Shown here in pieces: positions 25,523 through 34,079 of a stretch of DNA of 42,348 bases (its first letter is position 1; the number at the start of each line of letters is the position of its first letter). The stretch lies in the NCBI GenBank assembly GCA_023451825.1, contig JAEXYA010000061.1, forward strand, positions 1 to 42,348. The letters are read 5' to 3'. Both the position numbers and the translations under genes were made by a program. The notes under the pieces were generated by a model that saw only the letters and a program-made list of their open reading frames with translations, had not been told where the DNA came from and made no database searches. Source of the DNA: Pseudomonadota bacterium (GTDB lineage: Bacteria; Pseudomonadota; Alphaproteobacteria; Rhizobiales; Xanthobacteraceae).

Positions 25523-26329
25523 ATGTCGATGCCGCGCGTCGCCGTGGTTGGTCTGGGCGGGATCGGGCAGAAGGTGGTCCAAGAGTTGGATCGCGGGATC
25601 GAAGGTCTGTCGCTCGCGGCGATCTCCGTGCAGAACCCGGACAAGCATGCGGCTTTCCTGTCGAAGCTGAACAAAGCGCCGCCGGTGCTCCCGATCGCCG
25701 AGCTCGAAGCCGTTGCCGATGTCGTGATCGAATGCGCACCGGCCAGCCTGCTGCCGGAGATCGTCAAGCCGTTCGTGATGAGGGGCAAGACCGCCATCGT
25801 GTTGAGCGCAGGCGCGCTGCTGTTCAACGATGATCTTGTTGAACTTGCCAAGGCCCATGGCGGCCAGATCGTGATGCCGACCGGCGCCTTGATCGGCCTC
25901 GATGCCGTGACGGCGGCGGCCGAGGGCAAGATCCATTCGGTGACGATGGTGACGCGCAAGCCGGTGAAGGGGCTCGCGGGTGCGCCTTACATCGTCGAGA
26001 ACAAGATCGATATCGAGAGCATCACCGAGCCACTGAAGATCTTTGAGGGCACAGCACGTGAAGCTGCAAAGGGCTTTCCGGCCAATCTGAATGTCGCTGT
26101 CGCATTGTCGCTGGCGGGTGTCGGGCCCGATGCGACGACGTTGCAGATCTGGGCCGACCCGGCGCTGACGCGCAATGTTCACCGCGTCGAGGTGGATGCG
26201 GATTCCGCGCGGTTTTCGATGCAGATCGAGAACATCCCGTCGGAAAATCCGAAGACGGGCCGCATCACGGCGCTGTCGGTGATCGCCTTGTTGCGCAAGC
26301 GCGGCGCGGCGTTGCGGGTGGGGACGTAA
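25523..26329 (+). CDS. nadX: Probable L-aspartate dehydrogenase
   Basis: A ~268-residue oxidoreductase. An N-terminal Rossmann fold has GLGGIGQ (residues 10-16), and a C-terminal DUF108 domain has ANLNVAVALSLAGVGPDATT and RNVHRVEVDADSARF with the conserved His of the family. Aspartate dehydrogenases convert L-aspartate to iminoaspartate with NAD(P), feeding NAD synthesis or nitrogen metabolism. The start at 25523 has AGGGA upstream; ATG at 25499 or 25529 is possible. It is divergent from the beta-glucosidase, and no nadA/nadC lies nearby. Confidence 0.82.
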   Translation: MSMPRVAVVGLGGIGQKVVQELDRGIEGLSLAAISVQNPDKHAAFLSKLNKAPPVLPIAELEAVADVVIECAPASLLPEIVKPFVMRGKTAIVLSAGALLFNDDLVELAKAHGGQIVMPTGALIGLDAVTAAAEGKIHSVTMVTRKPVKGLAGAPYIVENKIDIESITEPLKIFEGTAREAAKGFPANLNVAVALSLAGVGPDATTLQIWADPALTRNVHRVEVDADSARFSMQIENIPSENPKTGRITALSVIALLRKRGAALRVGT

Positions 26330-26344
26330 AGATCGCCACACACT

Positions 26345-26463
26345 CCATCCTCATGGTGAGGAGCGCGCCACTTGGCGCGCGTCTCGAACCATGACTGGCT
26401 TGGCTCCGAGCCCGCGGCCATCCTTCGAGACGCGGCCAAGTGGCCGCTCCTCAGGATGAGGGG
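26345..26463. repeat. Imperfect palindromic repeat of Bradyrhizobium type
   Basis: ATCCTCATGGTGAGGAGC near 26347 and the inverted GCTCCTCAGGATGAGGGG near 26446 form the ends; CTTGGCGCGCGTCTCGAACC and CTTCGAGACGCGGCCAAGTG form the inner arms. It lies between convergent genes (25523 and 26479). Elements with GTCTCGAACCATG are common in the genus, from memory. Confidence 0.7.
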
Positions 26464-26478
26464 AGAGTGTGCTGTTAG

Positions 26479-27150
26479 CTACTGCCCCTTCTCAACCTGC
26501 TGCGCCGTTTCCACGCCCTGCGTCCTTGCAATCCGCGCCAGTTCGCAGCCCTCGCAATAGCGGCGATCCTTGTAGTCGATCCAGTTATGCGCGAAGACGC
26601 GGTCGTTCGGGATGTCGTAGCGGGCCTGCAGCACGCGCACCAACACACGCCATGCAGCAATCTGCGCTTCGGTCGGCGGCTTCCTCACATTCGGGTAGTT
26701 GCCGACGAATTCGACTCCGATCGCGCTCTCGTCGTCGATCTGCTGATAGGTAGATGAATTGTCGATATATTTGTTGTCGTTGCGATTGCCGCGGTTGAGA
26801 TGTTTCGGTACCGCCCATTCCGGCGTCGACCAATAGACCGTGCCGTCGGTCTCGACCCAGATGGCGACGCCGCGGCGATCGGGCTTCTGCATCTGCGCCA
26901 CCGCATTGCGCCAGGCCGAGCCGACCGCGCCTTCCGACTGATGCACCACGATATAGCGCCATTCGCGGGCCAGGCGCAGGTCGGTCCACGGCCGCAGCCA
27001 GACCATGTTGAGGCCGGGAATGTCCGGCGTGCCGCGGGAGCGGGCGGCGATCTCGAAGCTTGAGGGCGGCGATGTTGAAATCGTCTGAGCGGTCGCCGGT
27101 GGGGCGAACGCGCACAAGGCCAGCAATGCAGCAACGATCCGGATCCTCAT
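26479..27150 (-). CDS. Exported N-acetylmuramoyl-L-alanine amidase-like protein
   Basis: A 223-residue protein with signal peptide (MRIRIVAALLALCAFAPPATAQ). The mature part is an amidase_2/PGRP-like fold: WRYIVVHQSEG (metal-ligand His), IDDESAIGVEFVGNYP, and RVFAHNWIDYKDRRYCEGC (second His). Such enzymes cut the amide between muramic acid and the peptide stem. Divergence from canonical ligand spacing leaves activity uncertain. It is a single gene between two intergenic repeats. Confidence 0.78.
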   Translation of the reverse strand: MRIRIVAALLALCAFAPPATAQTISTSPPSSFEIAARSRGTPDIPGLNMVWLRPWTDLRLAREWRYIVVHQSEGAVGSAWRNAVAQMQKPDRRGVAIWVETDGTVYWSTPEWAVPKHLNRGNRNDNKYIDNSSTYQQIDDESAIGVEFVGNYPNVRKPPTEAQIAAWRVLVRVLQARYDIPNDRVFAHNWIDYKDRRYCEGCELARIARTQGVETAQQVEKGQ

Positions 27151-27231
27151 AACCTCGCTTCCGCGGACATTCCGCGATGTCCGAGAGCAAGCGTATCCGA
27201 GCGGTGCGCTGAGTCAAATCGCCGAAGAGAG

Positions 27232-27323
27232 CCGTAGGGCGGATGGGCGCAGCGTCATCCGCCGGCCGAGTTCAAAATTGAAGCTCCGTGGCGGATTACG
27301 GCTTCGCCTCATCCGCCCTACGG
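27232..27323. repeat. Paired palindromic repeat (REP/BIME-like), copy B
   Basis: The same design as copy A at 14372: CGTAGGGCGGATGGGCGCAG near 27234 and the inverted GCTTCGCCTCATCCGCCCTA near 27301, with a GATGACGC/GCGTCATCC core in each arm. The two elements share arms and orientation but differ in the central ~25 bases. Confidence 0.78.
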
Positions 27324-27329
27324 ATGACC

Positions 27330-28142
27330 TCAGTTGAAGTATTCCGGTAGCGTGAAGCCGGCATAGAACTTGTCGTTGCGGATCGCGGACTTGAATGTGT
27401 CCGACTGATAGGCTGCGACGATGTCCTTGGCCCATGGCGCCTCGGCATTGCCGCGGCGGACGGCGACGACATTGGTGTACGGCTTCGTCATCTTCTCCAG
27501 CGCAAAAGCCTCGGTCAGCTTCAGCCCGCTATAGATCGCAAAATTGCCCTGCACGGCGGCGAAGTCGGCATCGCCGAGGGCGCGCGGGGCCTGCGCATTT
27601 TCCAGCGGCACGATCTTGATGCCCTTCGGATTCTTGATGACATCGAGTTCGGTGACATCGACGGGCTTGCTGTCCCTGATCTCGATCCAGCCGAGATCGC
27701 GCAGGATCCACAACGCGCGTTGCAGGTTCACGGGATCGTTGGGCACCACGACCGTCGCGCCGGCCTTCACGTCTTCCGCCTTCTTGTGCTTGGTCGAGTA
27801 CAGCCCCATCGGCGGTGTCGGCACGGTGATGATGCCGGTGAGGTCGGTCTTCTGGCGTTCGTTATAGGAGGTCAGGAACACCGTGTGCTGCATCACATTA
27901 GCGTCGATGTCGTTCTTGAATACCGCGGTGTTGGCTTCGAGGCCGGTCGAAAACTCGTAATATTTGACGGTGTAGCCCTTCTTCTTCAATTCGGGCTCTA
28001 CGCCTTTCTTGAAACCGTCGATATAGGGGCCGGGGACGAAGCCGACCTTGAGTTCGGTCTTGGGCGCGGTCTGTGCGCCTGCGGTGACGATGGATGTGAG
28101 TGAGAGCGCGGCCGCGGTGAGCGCCGAGACAAGCAGTTTCAT
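27330..28142 (-). CDS. MetQ/NlpA-family methionine-type substrate-binding protein (second copy)
   Basis: A 270-residue periplasmic binding protein; the start at 28142 gives signal peptide MKLLVSALTAAALSLTSIVTAGAQ with no lipobox Cys. Family marks: KVGFVPGPYIDGFKKGVEPELKKKGY, FKNDIDANVMQHTVFL, MGLYSTKHKKAEDVKAGATVVVPND, LGDADFAAVQGNFAIYSGL. It binds methionine or a related sulfur compound. It is 27 bases downstream of an SsuA-like gene in the same orientation, and a complete metNIQ set lies 3 kb away. No permease or ATPase adjoins it, so it may share MetNI. Confidence 0.85.
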   Translation of the reverse strand: MKLLVSALTAAALSLTSIVTAGAQTAPKTELKVGFVPGPYIDGFKKGVEPELKKKGYTVKYYEFSTGLEANTAVFKNDIDANVMQHTVFLTSYNERQKTDLTGIITVPTPPMGLYSTKHKKAEDVKAGATVVVPNDPVNLQRALWILRDLGWIEIRDSKPVDVTELDVIKNPKGIKIVPLENAQAPRALGDADFAAVQGNFAIYSGLKLTEAFALEKMTKPYTNVVAVRRGNAEAPWAKDIVAAYQSDTFKSAIRNDKFYAGFTLPEYFN

Positions 28143-28169
28143 GTGATGCACTTTCGAGAGGAGAGGGTG

Positions 28170-29162
28170 TTACTTCGGCGACCAGATGGTGACGTCAGCG
28201 GCATCGACTTTCACCGGGATCAGCTTCTCGGCGAAGAAGGCGTCGGCGATGGTCTGCTGCTCGGACAAGCCGGCCTTGGTGACGGCGCCGACTTTATAGG
28301 AGCGATGGCTGTTGGCTTCCTCGACGGTGGCGGCATCGATACCCCACAGGCCGGAGAGCAGCTTTGCAGCTTCCTTCGGCTCGGCCTTCGCCCATTTGCC
28401 GGTCTCGGTGAGCTTCTTGAAGATGACGTTCAGAACGTCGCCGCGCTTGGCGGCATAGGCGGCGGAGGAGAGATAATAGCGCTTGTAGCTGGCAAGACCG
28501 CCTGAGCCGTCAGCGAGTACACGCGCATTGCTCTGACGCTGCGCGCTGGTGAGGAACGGGTCCCACGCCACCCAGGCATCCACATTGCCGCCGACAAAGG
28601 CGATGCGACCATCGGCGGGCGGTAAGTATGCCGGCGTGATGTCCTTGAAGCTCAGGCCAGCCTTGCTCAATGCCGACAGCAGCAGGAAGTGGCTGCCGGC
28701 GCCTTTGGTGACGGCGACCTTCTTGCTCTTCAGATCGGCGACGGACTTCAGCGGAGATTCCGCCGGCACCACGATAGCCTGCGCAGCGGGCGAGGCGGCT
28801 TCCTCGGCGACATATGCGAGCTTGGCACCGGCCGCCTGTGCAAATAGCGGCACCGTGTCCGCAACATCGGCGCCGAAATCCACATTGCTGGTATTGATGG
28901 CTTCGAGCAGCGGCAGGCCGCTCGTGAACTCATGCCATGAAATTTTCACGCCGAGAGGTGCCAATGCCTTCTCAAGTTCGCCATTCGTCTTCAGCACCGC
29001 GATCAGCGTCGATGATTTCTGATAGCCGATGCGCACTGTGTCCGGTGTCTGCGCGCAGGCGAAGGAGGTCGAGAGCATGGTCGCGAGCGCGGCCATCTGC
29101 AGCGCGCGAGTGCGGCGGCGGAGATAGCGATTGAGAAAATGAGAGAAAAGGATCGGGAGCAT
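28170..29162 (-). CDS. SsuA/TauA-like sulfonate ABC substrate-binding protein
   Basis: A 330-residue protein; the ATG at 29162 is preferred over a TTG six codons upstream. A long N-terminal signal (hydrophobic near 18-35, ending FACAQ) precedes an aliphatic-sulfonate/taurine-type binding fold: TVRIGYQKSSTLIAVLKTNG, HEFTSGLPLLEAINTSNVDFG, KKVAVTKGAGSHFLLLSAL and GGNVDAWVAWDPF. It is divergent from a second SsuA-like gene (29503) and followed by a MetQ homologue. No ssuBC lies nearby. Confidence 0.87.
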   Translation of the reverse strand: MLPILFSHFLNRYLRRRTRALQMAALATMLSTSFACAQTPDTVRIGYQKSSTLIAVLKTNGELEKALAPLGVKISWHEFTSGLPLLEAINTSNVDFGADVADTVPLFAQAAGAKLAYVAEEAASPAAQAIVVPAESPLKSVADLKSKKVAVTKGAGSHFLLLSALSKAGLSFKDITPAYLPPADGRIAFVGGNVDAWVAWDPFLTSAQRQSNARVLADGSGGLASYKRYYLSSAAYAAKRGDVLNVIFKKLTETGKWAKAEPKEAAKLLSGLWGIDAATVEEANSHRSYKVGAVTKAGLSEQQTIADAFFAEKLIPVKVDAADVTIWSPK

Positions 29163-29502
29163 GATGATGCCGCTTTGCAAGTATCAATTCGAGATGTGCA
29201 AAGGTGGGAGAGCAGCCGGTTCCAGTCAATGAAATGGCCGACTGTAGTTATCGGCGCAGCGATAGAGGCATTCTGCAAGACGTGGAGTGTGGAGCCAAAC
29301 CTTCTCCGCGTGCGGCTTTGCCGCCTTTTGCGTCAGAATAATTTTCTGCATGCGGAGATGAAAGCTGCTCCCGATGCGGCGCGCCGGATCGCAAATCTTG
29401 CCGAGCAGTGCTCACCTTTGAAAACACAATCTTCGCGATCTCGCCTAGCGTTTCGTCATCACGTTGGCGCATCCAGCGCGACGCTATGGAGCACGAAGAG
29501 TT
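29163..29502. promoter_or_regulatory. Divergent control region between two SsuA-like genes
   Basis: A 340-base intergenic region serving both directions. I see no clear hairpin riboswitch or perfect palindrome. AT-rich pockets near 29335-29345 and 29400-29430 are candidate promoter sites. A sulfur regulator of CysB/Cbl type would be expected by analogy, but its site cannot be assigned. Confidence 0.45.
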
Positions 29503-30462
29503 ATGTCGAAGTCGAGACGCTTTGTCCTCGCGGCCATCGCCGCGACGCTGCTGCTGTCGCAATTCACCAGCAAAGTGCCGGCGGCCGAGCAGCCCAAGGA
29601 GATCCGCATCGGCTTCCAGAAGGCCGGTATCTTCCCTGCCGTGAAGCAGCGGCAGACCCTGGAGAAAGTGTTCAACGCCAAGGGCATCACGGTCAAATGG
29701 GTCGAATTCCAGTTCGGCCCGCCGATCCTCGAAGCGATCAACACCGGCAATGTGGATTTCGGCTATGCCGGTGATGCGCCGCCGATCTTCGCACAGGCGG
29801 CGCGCGCCAATCTGCTCTACATCGCTGCGATCCCGTCGCGGGGCTACAATCAGGGCATCGTTGTTCCCGAGAATTCGCCGATCAAGACGCTGGCCGATCT
29901 CAAGGGCAAGAAGGTCGGATTCGGCAAGGGATCGAGCGCGCATAACACGATCGTCGCCGCGCTCGAAAAAGTCGGGCTGACCTATGCCGACATTACGCCG
30001 GTCTTCCTCAGCCCGGCCGATGCAACGGCGGCCTTTGCGAGCGGCAATATCGACGCGTGGTCGATCTGGGATCCCTATCTCGCGCTCGCCGAAGGCAAGC
30101 AGGCGAGGGTGGTGGCGTTCTCCAAGGACGTGCAGGAGTCGATTTCGTTCTTCCTCGCCAACAAGGATTTTACGACCAAGCATCCGGACATCGTCGCGCT
30201 GTTCAACAAGACCTTTGCGGATGAAGGGAAGTGGGCCGATGCCAATCGCGCCGATGTGGCGGCCAAGCTTCACGAAGCGACAGGCGTCGATAAAGCTGCG
30301 ACCACGAAGGCCGTCGAGCGCTCGAACTATGCGGTGCTGCCGATCAACGACAAGATCATCGCCACCCAGCAGGAGACGGCCGACCGCTTTTTCAAGCTCG
30401 GCCTGATCCCGAAGCCGGTGCAGGTGAAGGATATCGTCTGGACCTGGACGCCGGGTTCCTGA
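29503..30462 (+). CDS. SsuA-like sulfonate ABC substrate-binding protein
   Basis: A 319-residue protein; start 29503 is preceded by GAAGAG and opens into signal peptide MSKSRRFVLAAIAATLLLSQF...VPAAEQ. The binding fold matches SsuA: EIRIGFQKAGIFPAVKQRQ, VEFQFGPPILEAINTGNVDFG, KKVGFGKGSSAHNTIVAALEKVGL, FASGNIDAWSIWDPYLALAE. It is the first gene of the unit leading to metN, but a 219-base gap with a hairpin follows. Its transport partners are not in the window. Confidence 0.88.
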   Translation: MSKSRRFVLAAIAATLLLSQFTSKVPAAEQPKEIRIGFQKAGIFPAVKQRQTLEKVFNAKGITVKWVEFQFGPPILEAINTGNVDFGYAGDAPPIFAQAARANLLYIAAIPSRGYNQGIVVPENSPIKTLADLKGKKVGFGKGSSAHNTIVAALEKVGLTYADITPVFLSPADATAAFASGNIDAWSIWDPYLALAEGKQARVVAFSKDVQESISFFLANKDFTTKHPDIVALFNKTFADEGKWADANRADVAAKLHEATGVDKAATTKAVERSNYAVLPINDKIIATQQETADRFFKLGLIPKPVQVKDIVWTWTPGS

Positions 30463-30475
30463 CCGCGCGGTTGCG

Positions 30476-30517
30476 TTCCCGAGGGCTGGCGCACTGGAAA
30501 CTGCGTCAGTTCGGGAA
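30476..30517 (+). promoter_or_regulatory. Two-tier hairpin between the SsuA-like gene and metN
   Basis: Inner stem CTGGCGCA/TGCGTCAG (30486-30493 with 30502-30509, one G-T pair) is closed by an outer stem TTCCCG/CGGGAA (30476-30481 with 30512-30517). It begins 13 bases after the stop at 30462, with a weak T-rich tail (TTTCATT). It could be a terminator or an RNA processing structure. It does not match known SAM riboswitch layouts by eye. Confidence 0.5.
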
Positions 30518-30681
30518 TTTCATTCTCCAAACTGCCGTTTGACGGGTGATAAATTCACTTTTTGTGCAGTGCGGTTGAATTGCGCCCGGAAATCAGTAGG
30601 TTGCCGCCACGGCGCCAGTGCCTCGCAGGCGTGTCTTGCAGGCCGGCCCCGATCTTCACATCCGCACAGAAACGTCATCCA

Positions 30682-31788
30682 ATGAACGCTCCCGTGTCCA
30701 AGCCGACTGGAGTGCCCGTGCCAATTATCGAACAGCAGGGGCCTGCCATCATCTCCTTCGACGGCGTCAGCAAGATTTTCCCGCCTCGCAAGGACTCCGC
30801 CGAGGTGAAGGCGGTCGATGATATCGATCTTACCGTGCCCGAAGGCGCCATTGTCGGCGTCATCGGCAAGAGCGGCGCCGGCAAGTCGACGCTCATTCGT
30901 CTCATCAACGGTCTCGAACTGCCGACCAAGGGCAAGGTCACCGTCGATGGCCTCGATATCGGCGCGCTCGACGAGCGTGCGCTGCGCCAGGCGCGCCGCT
31001 CGATCGGCATGATCTTCCAGCATTTCAATCTGCTGTCGTCGCGCACGGCCTTCGACAATATCGCGCTGCCGCTGGAGATTGCGGGCACGCCGCGAAGAGA
31101 CATTCCCGGCATCGTCACGCCGCTGCTGGAGATGGTCGGCCTGGCCGACAAGCGCGATCGCTATCCGGCCGAACTCTCCGGTGGACAGAAGCAGCGCGTC
31201 GGCATCGCGCGTGCGCTCGCGACGAAGCCAAAAGTGCTGCTGTCGGACGAGGCGACCTCGGCGCTCGATCCGGAGACCACGGCGTCGATCATTGCGCTGC
31301 TCAAGCAGATCAATGCGGAGCTCAATCTCACCATTCTCTTCATCACCCATGAAATGAGCGTGGTGAAGAAGCTGGCGCAGCGCGTCGCCGTGATGGAAGG
31401 CGGCAGGATCATCGAGCAGGGCACCACCTACGAGATTTTCTCCAAGCCGACCCATGCGACGACCAAGCGTTTCGTTGGCGAAGTCACCGGCGGCAATGTG
31501 CCGGAATGGCTGCAGTCAAAACTGCTCGCCGATTATGCGCCGGGCCGCCAGGCCGTCATCCGCATCGCCTTCACCGGCGCGGATGCTGATGAGCCCGTGC
31601 TGTCGCGCCTCACGCGCGCTTACGGCGTCGACTTCAACATCATGCATGGCCAGATCGAATATGTTGCCGATCATCCGTTCGGCACCCTGATCGCGTCCGT
31701 CGCGGCCGATCAGGAGCTGCAGGCCAAACTGGTCGCCGATCTCACCAGCACCCGCAACACCGTGGAGCATCTCGGCTATGTCGCCTGA
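30682..31788 (+). CDS. metN: Methionine ABC transporter ATP-binding protein
   Basis: A 368-residue MetN. Walker A GKSGAGKST, Q-loop IFQHFNLL, signature LSGGQKQRVGIARAL, Walker B VLLSDEATSALD and H-loop FITHEMSVV are intact. The C-terminal ~90 residues (AVIRIAFTGADADEPVLSRL, HGQIEYVADHPFGTL) are the NIL domain that senses internal methionine and blocks transport. The start at 30682 (MNAPVSKP) has only a weak ribosome-binding site; the open frame continues 120 bases upstream. Its stop overlaps metI by 11 bases. Confidence 0.93.
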   Translation: MNAPVSKPTGVPVPIIEQQGPAIISFDGVSKIFPPRKDSAEVKAVDDIDLTVPEGAIVGVIGKSGAGKSTLIRLINGLELPTKGKVTVDGLDIGALDERALRQARRSIGMIFQHFNLLSSRTAFDNIALPLEIAGTPRRDIPGIVTPLLEMVGLADKRDRYPAELSGGQKQRVGIARALATKPKVLLSDEATSALDPETTASIIALLKQINAELNLTILFITHEMSVVKKLAQRVAVMEGGRIIEQGTTYEIFSKPTHATTKRFVGEVTGGNVPEWLQSKLLADYAPGRQAVIRIAFTGADADEPVLSRLTRAYGVDFNIMHGQIEYVADHPFGTLIASVAADQELQAKLVADLTSTRNTVEHLGYVA

Positions 31789-32443
31789 ACTCATCAACAT
31801 GATCGCGTCCTCCACGCTGGATACGCTGGTGATGGTGGCGCTGGCCGGCATTTTCGGCACGCTGGCCGGCCTGCCGCTTGGCATCTTCCTGGCGACGAGC
31901 CGGGCAGGTGAGCTGTTCCCGGCGCCGAACGTCAATCGGCTGCTCGGCCTCGTCGTCAATGCGACGCGCTCGACGCCGTTCATCATTCTCGTCGTGGCCA
32001 TCGTGCCGCTGACGCGCCTGATCGCCGGCACCTCCATCGGCACCAGCGCTGCCGTGGTGCCGCTGACCATCGCGGCGACGCCGTTCATCGCCCGCGTGAT
32101 CGAAGGCGCGATCCGCGAAGTCGATCAGGGCCTCGTCGAGGCCGCGCGTGCTTTTGGTGCAAGCCCGCTGCAGATCGTGTGGAAGGTGCTGCTGCCCGAA
32201 GCGATGCCGGCGGTGACGCTGGCGCTCACGCTCGCGACCGTCTCGCTGATCGGCTACTCCGCCATGGTCGGCGCTGTCGGTGGCGGCGGGCTCGGCGATC
32301 TCGGCATCCGCTATGGCTATCAGCGATTCATGCCGGAAGTGATGGCCACCGTGGTCGCCGTGCTGATCTGCCTCGTGCAGGGCGTGCAGAGCCTCGGCGA
32401 TTTCATTTCGCGCCGCCTCGACAAGCGCACGCGTCATAACTGA
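31778..32443 (+). CDS. metI: Methionine ABC transporter permease
   Basis: A 221-residue permease of MetI length with five predicted helices. Motifs: NATRSTPFIILVVAIVPLTR, EAARAFGASPLQIVWKVLLP (EAA loop), SLIGYSAMVGAVGGGGLGDL. The start ATG lies inside the end of metN, so the two are translationally coupled. It forms the membrane channel for MetN and MetQ. Confidence 0.94.
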   Translation: MSPELINMIASSTLDTLVMVALAGIFGTLAGLPLGIFLATSRAGELFPAPNVNRLLGLVVNATRSTPFIILVVAIVPLTRLIAGTSIGTSAAVVPLTIAATPFIARVIEGAIREVDQGLVEAARAFGASPLQIVWKVLLPEAMPAVTLALTLATVSLIGYSAMVGAVGGGGLGDLGIRYGYQRFMPEVMATVVAVLICLVQGVQSLGDFISRRLDKRTRHN

Positions 32444-32481
32444 GGCGCGTCCGCGCGCTGGCTCATACTCGTTTCTTCACA

Positions 32482-33276
32482 ATGGAAAACATGATGTCTC
32501 TTCGCCGTCTCCTTCTCTCCGCCGTCGCTCTCGTGGCCTTCACTTCTGCGGCCTCCGCCGAAACCATCAAGGTCGGCGTTACGCCGGGCCCGCATGCGCA
32601 GGTACTGGAAGCCGCAAAGGCCGTCGCCGCCAAGAAGGGCCTCGACATCCAGATCGTCGAATTCTCCGATTACGTGGTGCCGAATGCGGCGCTGGATTCC
32701 GGCGACCTGCAGGCCAATTCGTTCCAGCATCAGCCTTACCTCGACAACCAGGTGGCCGATCGCAAGTTCAAGCTGGTCTCGGTCGGCACCACCATCAACT
32801 TCCCGATGGGCATCTATTCGAAGAAGGTGAAGAGCTTTGACGAAGTGAAGTCGGGCGCCTCGCTGGCGATCCCGAACGATCCGACCAATGGCGGCCGCGT
32901 GCTGATCCTGCTGCGCGACAAGGGCATCATCAAGCTGAAGGACGGCGTGGGCTTCAAGCCGACGCTGCTCGACATCACCGAGAACCCGAAGAAGCTGAAG
33001 GTCGTCGAGGTCGATGCCGCCCAGCTGCCGCGCACGCTGCCTGACGTGGATGTCGCCGGCATCAACACCAACTACGCCTCGCAGGCCGGTCTCGATCCGG
33101 TGAAGGATGCGATCCTGCGCGAGGATCCGAAGGGCCCGTATGCCAACATCATCGTGGTGCGCGCTGCCGACAAGGACAAGCCCTGGGTGAAGACGCTAGT
33201 GGAAAGCTATCAGTCGCCCGAGGTGAAGGCGTTCATCGACGACAAGTTCAAGGGCTCGGTGCTCGCCACCTGGTAG
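32482..33276 (+). CDS. metQ: Methionine ABC transporter substrate-binding protein
   Basis: A ~260-residue MetQ; the ATG could be at 32482 or 32494 (a GGAAA site precedes the latter). Signal peptide MSLRRLLLSAVALVAFTSAASAE, no lipobox Cys, so probably a soluble periplasmic form. Family motifs: KVGVTPGPHAQVLEAAK, DSGDLQANSFQHQPYLDNQV, MGIYSKKVKSFDEVKSGASL and DVAGINTNYASQAGL. It is third in the metNIQ order and related to the second MetQ-like protein at 27330. Confidence 0.92.
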   Translation: MENMMSLRRLLLSAVALVAFTSAASAETIKVGVTPGPHAQVLEAAKAVAAKKGLDIQIVEFSDYVVPNAALDSGDLQANSFQHQPYLDNQVADRKFKLVSVGTTINFPMGIYSKKVKSFDEVKSGASLAIPNDPTNGGRVLILLRDKGIIKLKDGVGFKPTLLDITENPKKLKVVEVDAAQLPRTLPDVDVAGINTNYASQAGLDPVKDAILREDPKGPYANIIVVRAADKDKPWVKTLVESYQSPEVKAFIDDKFKGSVLATW

Positions 33277-33280
33277 TTCT

Positions 33281-33478
33281 TTTCCCTCCCCCTAGCGCGG
33301 CATAGCAGCGCGACGCGGGGAGGGTGGCCTGAGCCTGACGAAGCGAAGCTTCGTTAGCGAAGGACGGGTGGGGTGCTTCCCCAAACGCCGTCCGTGCGTG
33401 GGGATAGACCCCACCCCAGCCCTCCCCACTGCGCGGCTTCGCCGCTTGAGGGAGGGAGCGCGACGCCTGAGCGTCACT
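33281..33478. repeat. ~190-bp palindromic repeat, copy 1
   Basis: GAGGGTGG...GGACGGGTGGGGTGCTTCCC is followed by the inverted TGGGGATAGACCCCACCCCAGCCCTCCCC and ends with GAGGGAGG. Copy 2 at 34080-34267 shares this order (CCCTCCC ... GGGAGGGTGG ... GGGTGGGG ... CCCCACCC ... CCCTCCCC ... GGGAGGGAG ... GAGCGTCA). Overall the element folds back on itself. It carries no gene. Both copies lie between metQ and tRNA-Gly. Confidence 0.85.
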
Positions 33479-33589
33479 TCCTATCCAACCTGTCAAACAG
33501 CCCCGTTATTCCCAAAACCCATGCGATCACATTCTCGCGGCGCTGACGCGCCCGAGTGATGCGCATTCCTTCCACCCTCTCCTGAAAAG

Positions 33590-34030
33590 AGGGCGCGCGG
33601 AACGCCGGGTGCCCGATGCACCCGTTGGTGCCTGATGCCGATGCGGTACTCCGCAAGGATATGCATCAGGACTTTCCGGAGTGCCGAGCAAAACAGCCCG
33701 GCGTTCCGCACGCGGTGTTTGGGGGCCGCTGCCTGCCCAGGGGAGCGGTCAGATCCCCGTTATCTGGCCCAAGGCGATGGGCCGGGGGACGCAGCAGCAT
33801 GTTCCCGGACGCCGCCGAGCGGGTCGTCCGTCACGCGGCACCGGCGTCGGTCCATCCGAGGGGGAGACATCTCCAGGCCGGTGGCAGGTCCGGCCAGGAT
33901 TCGTCCCGCCCGCAGGCGAACGTTGTCCAAGCACCGCGCGACGCCCAAACCTTAGCGTCCACCGCATCCAGCCCCGCGAACGTGACGATCGCGCTCGCCC
34001 CTCTCATCGAGGCCGGACGCGAGGGATAAT
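33590..34030. other. Strongly structured non-coding segment (candidate ncRNA or structured repeat)
   Basis: A 13-bp perfect inverted repeat (33597-33609 with 33697-33709) encloses three hairpins: GGGTGC/GCACCC (33607-33612 with 33618-33623), CCTGATGC/GCATCAGG (33631-33638 with 33663-33670) and, nested in that one, GCGG/CCGC (33643-33646 with 33651-33654). A further hairpin GGCCCA/TGGGCC occurs at 33766-33783. Several long open frames cross it in different phases but lack start context or recognisable protein content. I recall similar 'CGGAACGCCGGGTGCCCGAT' sequence recurring in Bradyrhizobium genomes, unverified. Confidence 0.55.
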
Positions 34031-34079
34031 AATCCTGAAAGGAAATTCGTCAAGAACAAAATGGGAACGATTTCGTTCT

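Noticed and set aside
25349..26341. Upstream extension of the beta-glucosidase frame to 820 codons
   Set aside because: The extension is antisense to the aspartate dehydrogenase gene, Arg/His-rich, and lacks any domain; GTG at 25348 with AGGAG and Tat signal is the better start.
30463..30681. SAM-II riboswitch before metN
   Set aside because: No pseudoknot layout or conserved core seen; only a simple nested hairpin.
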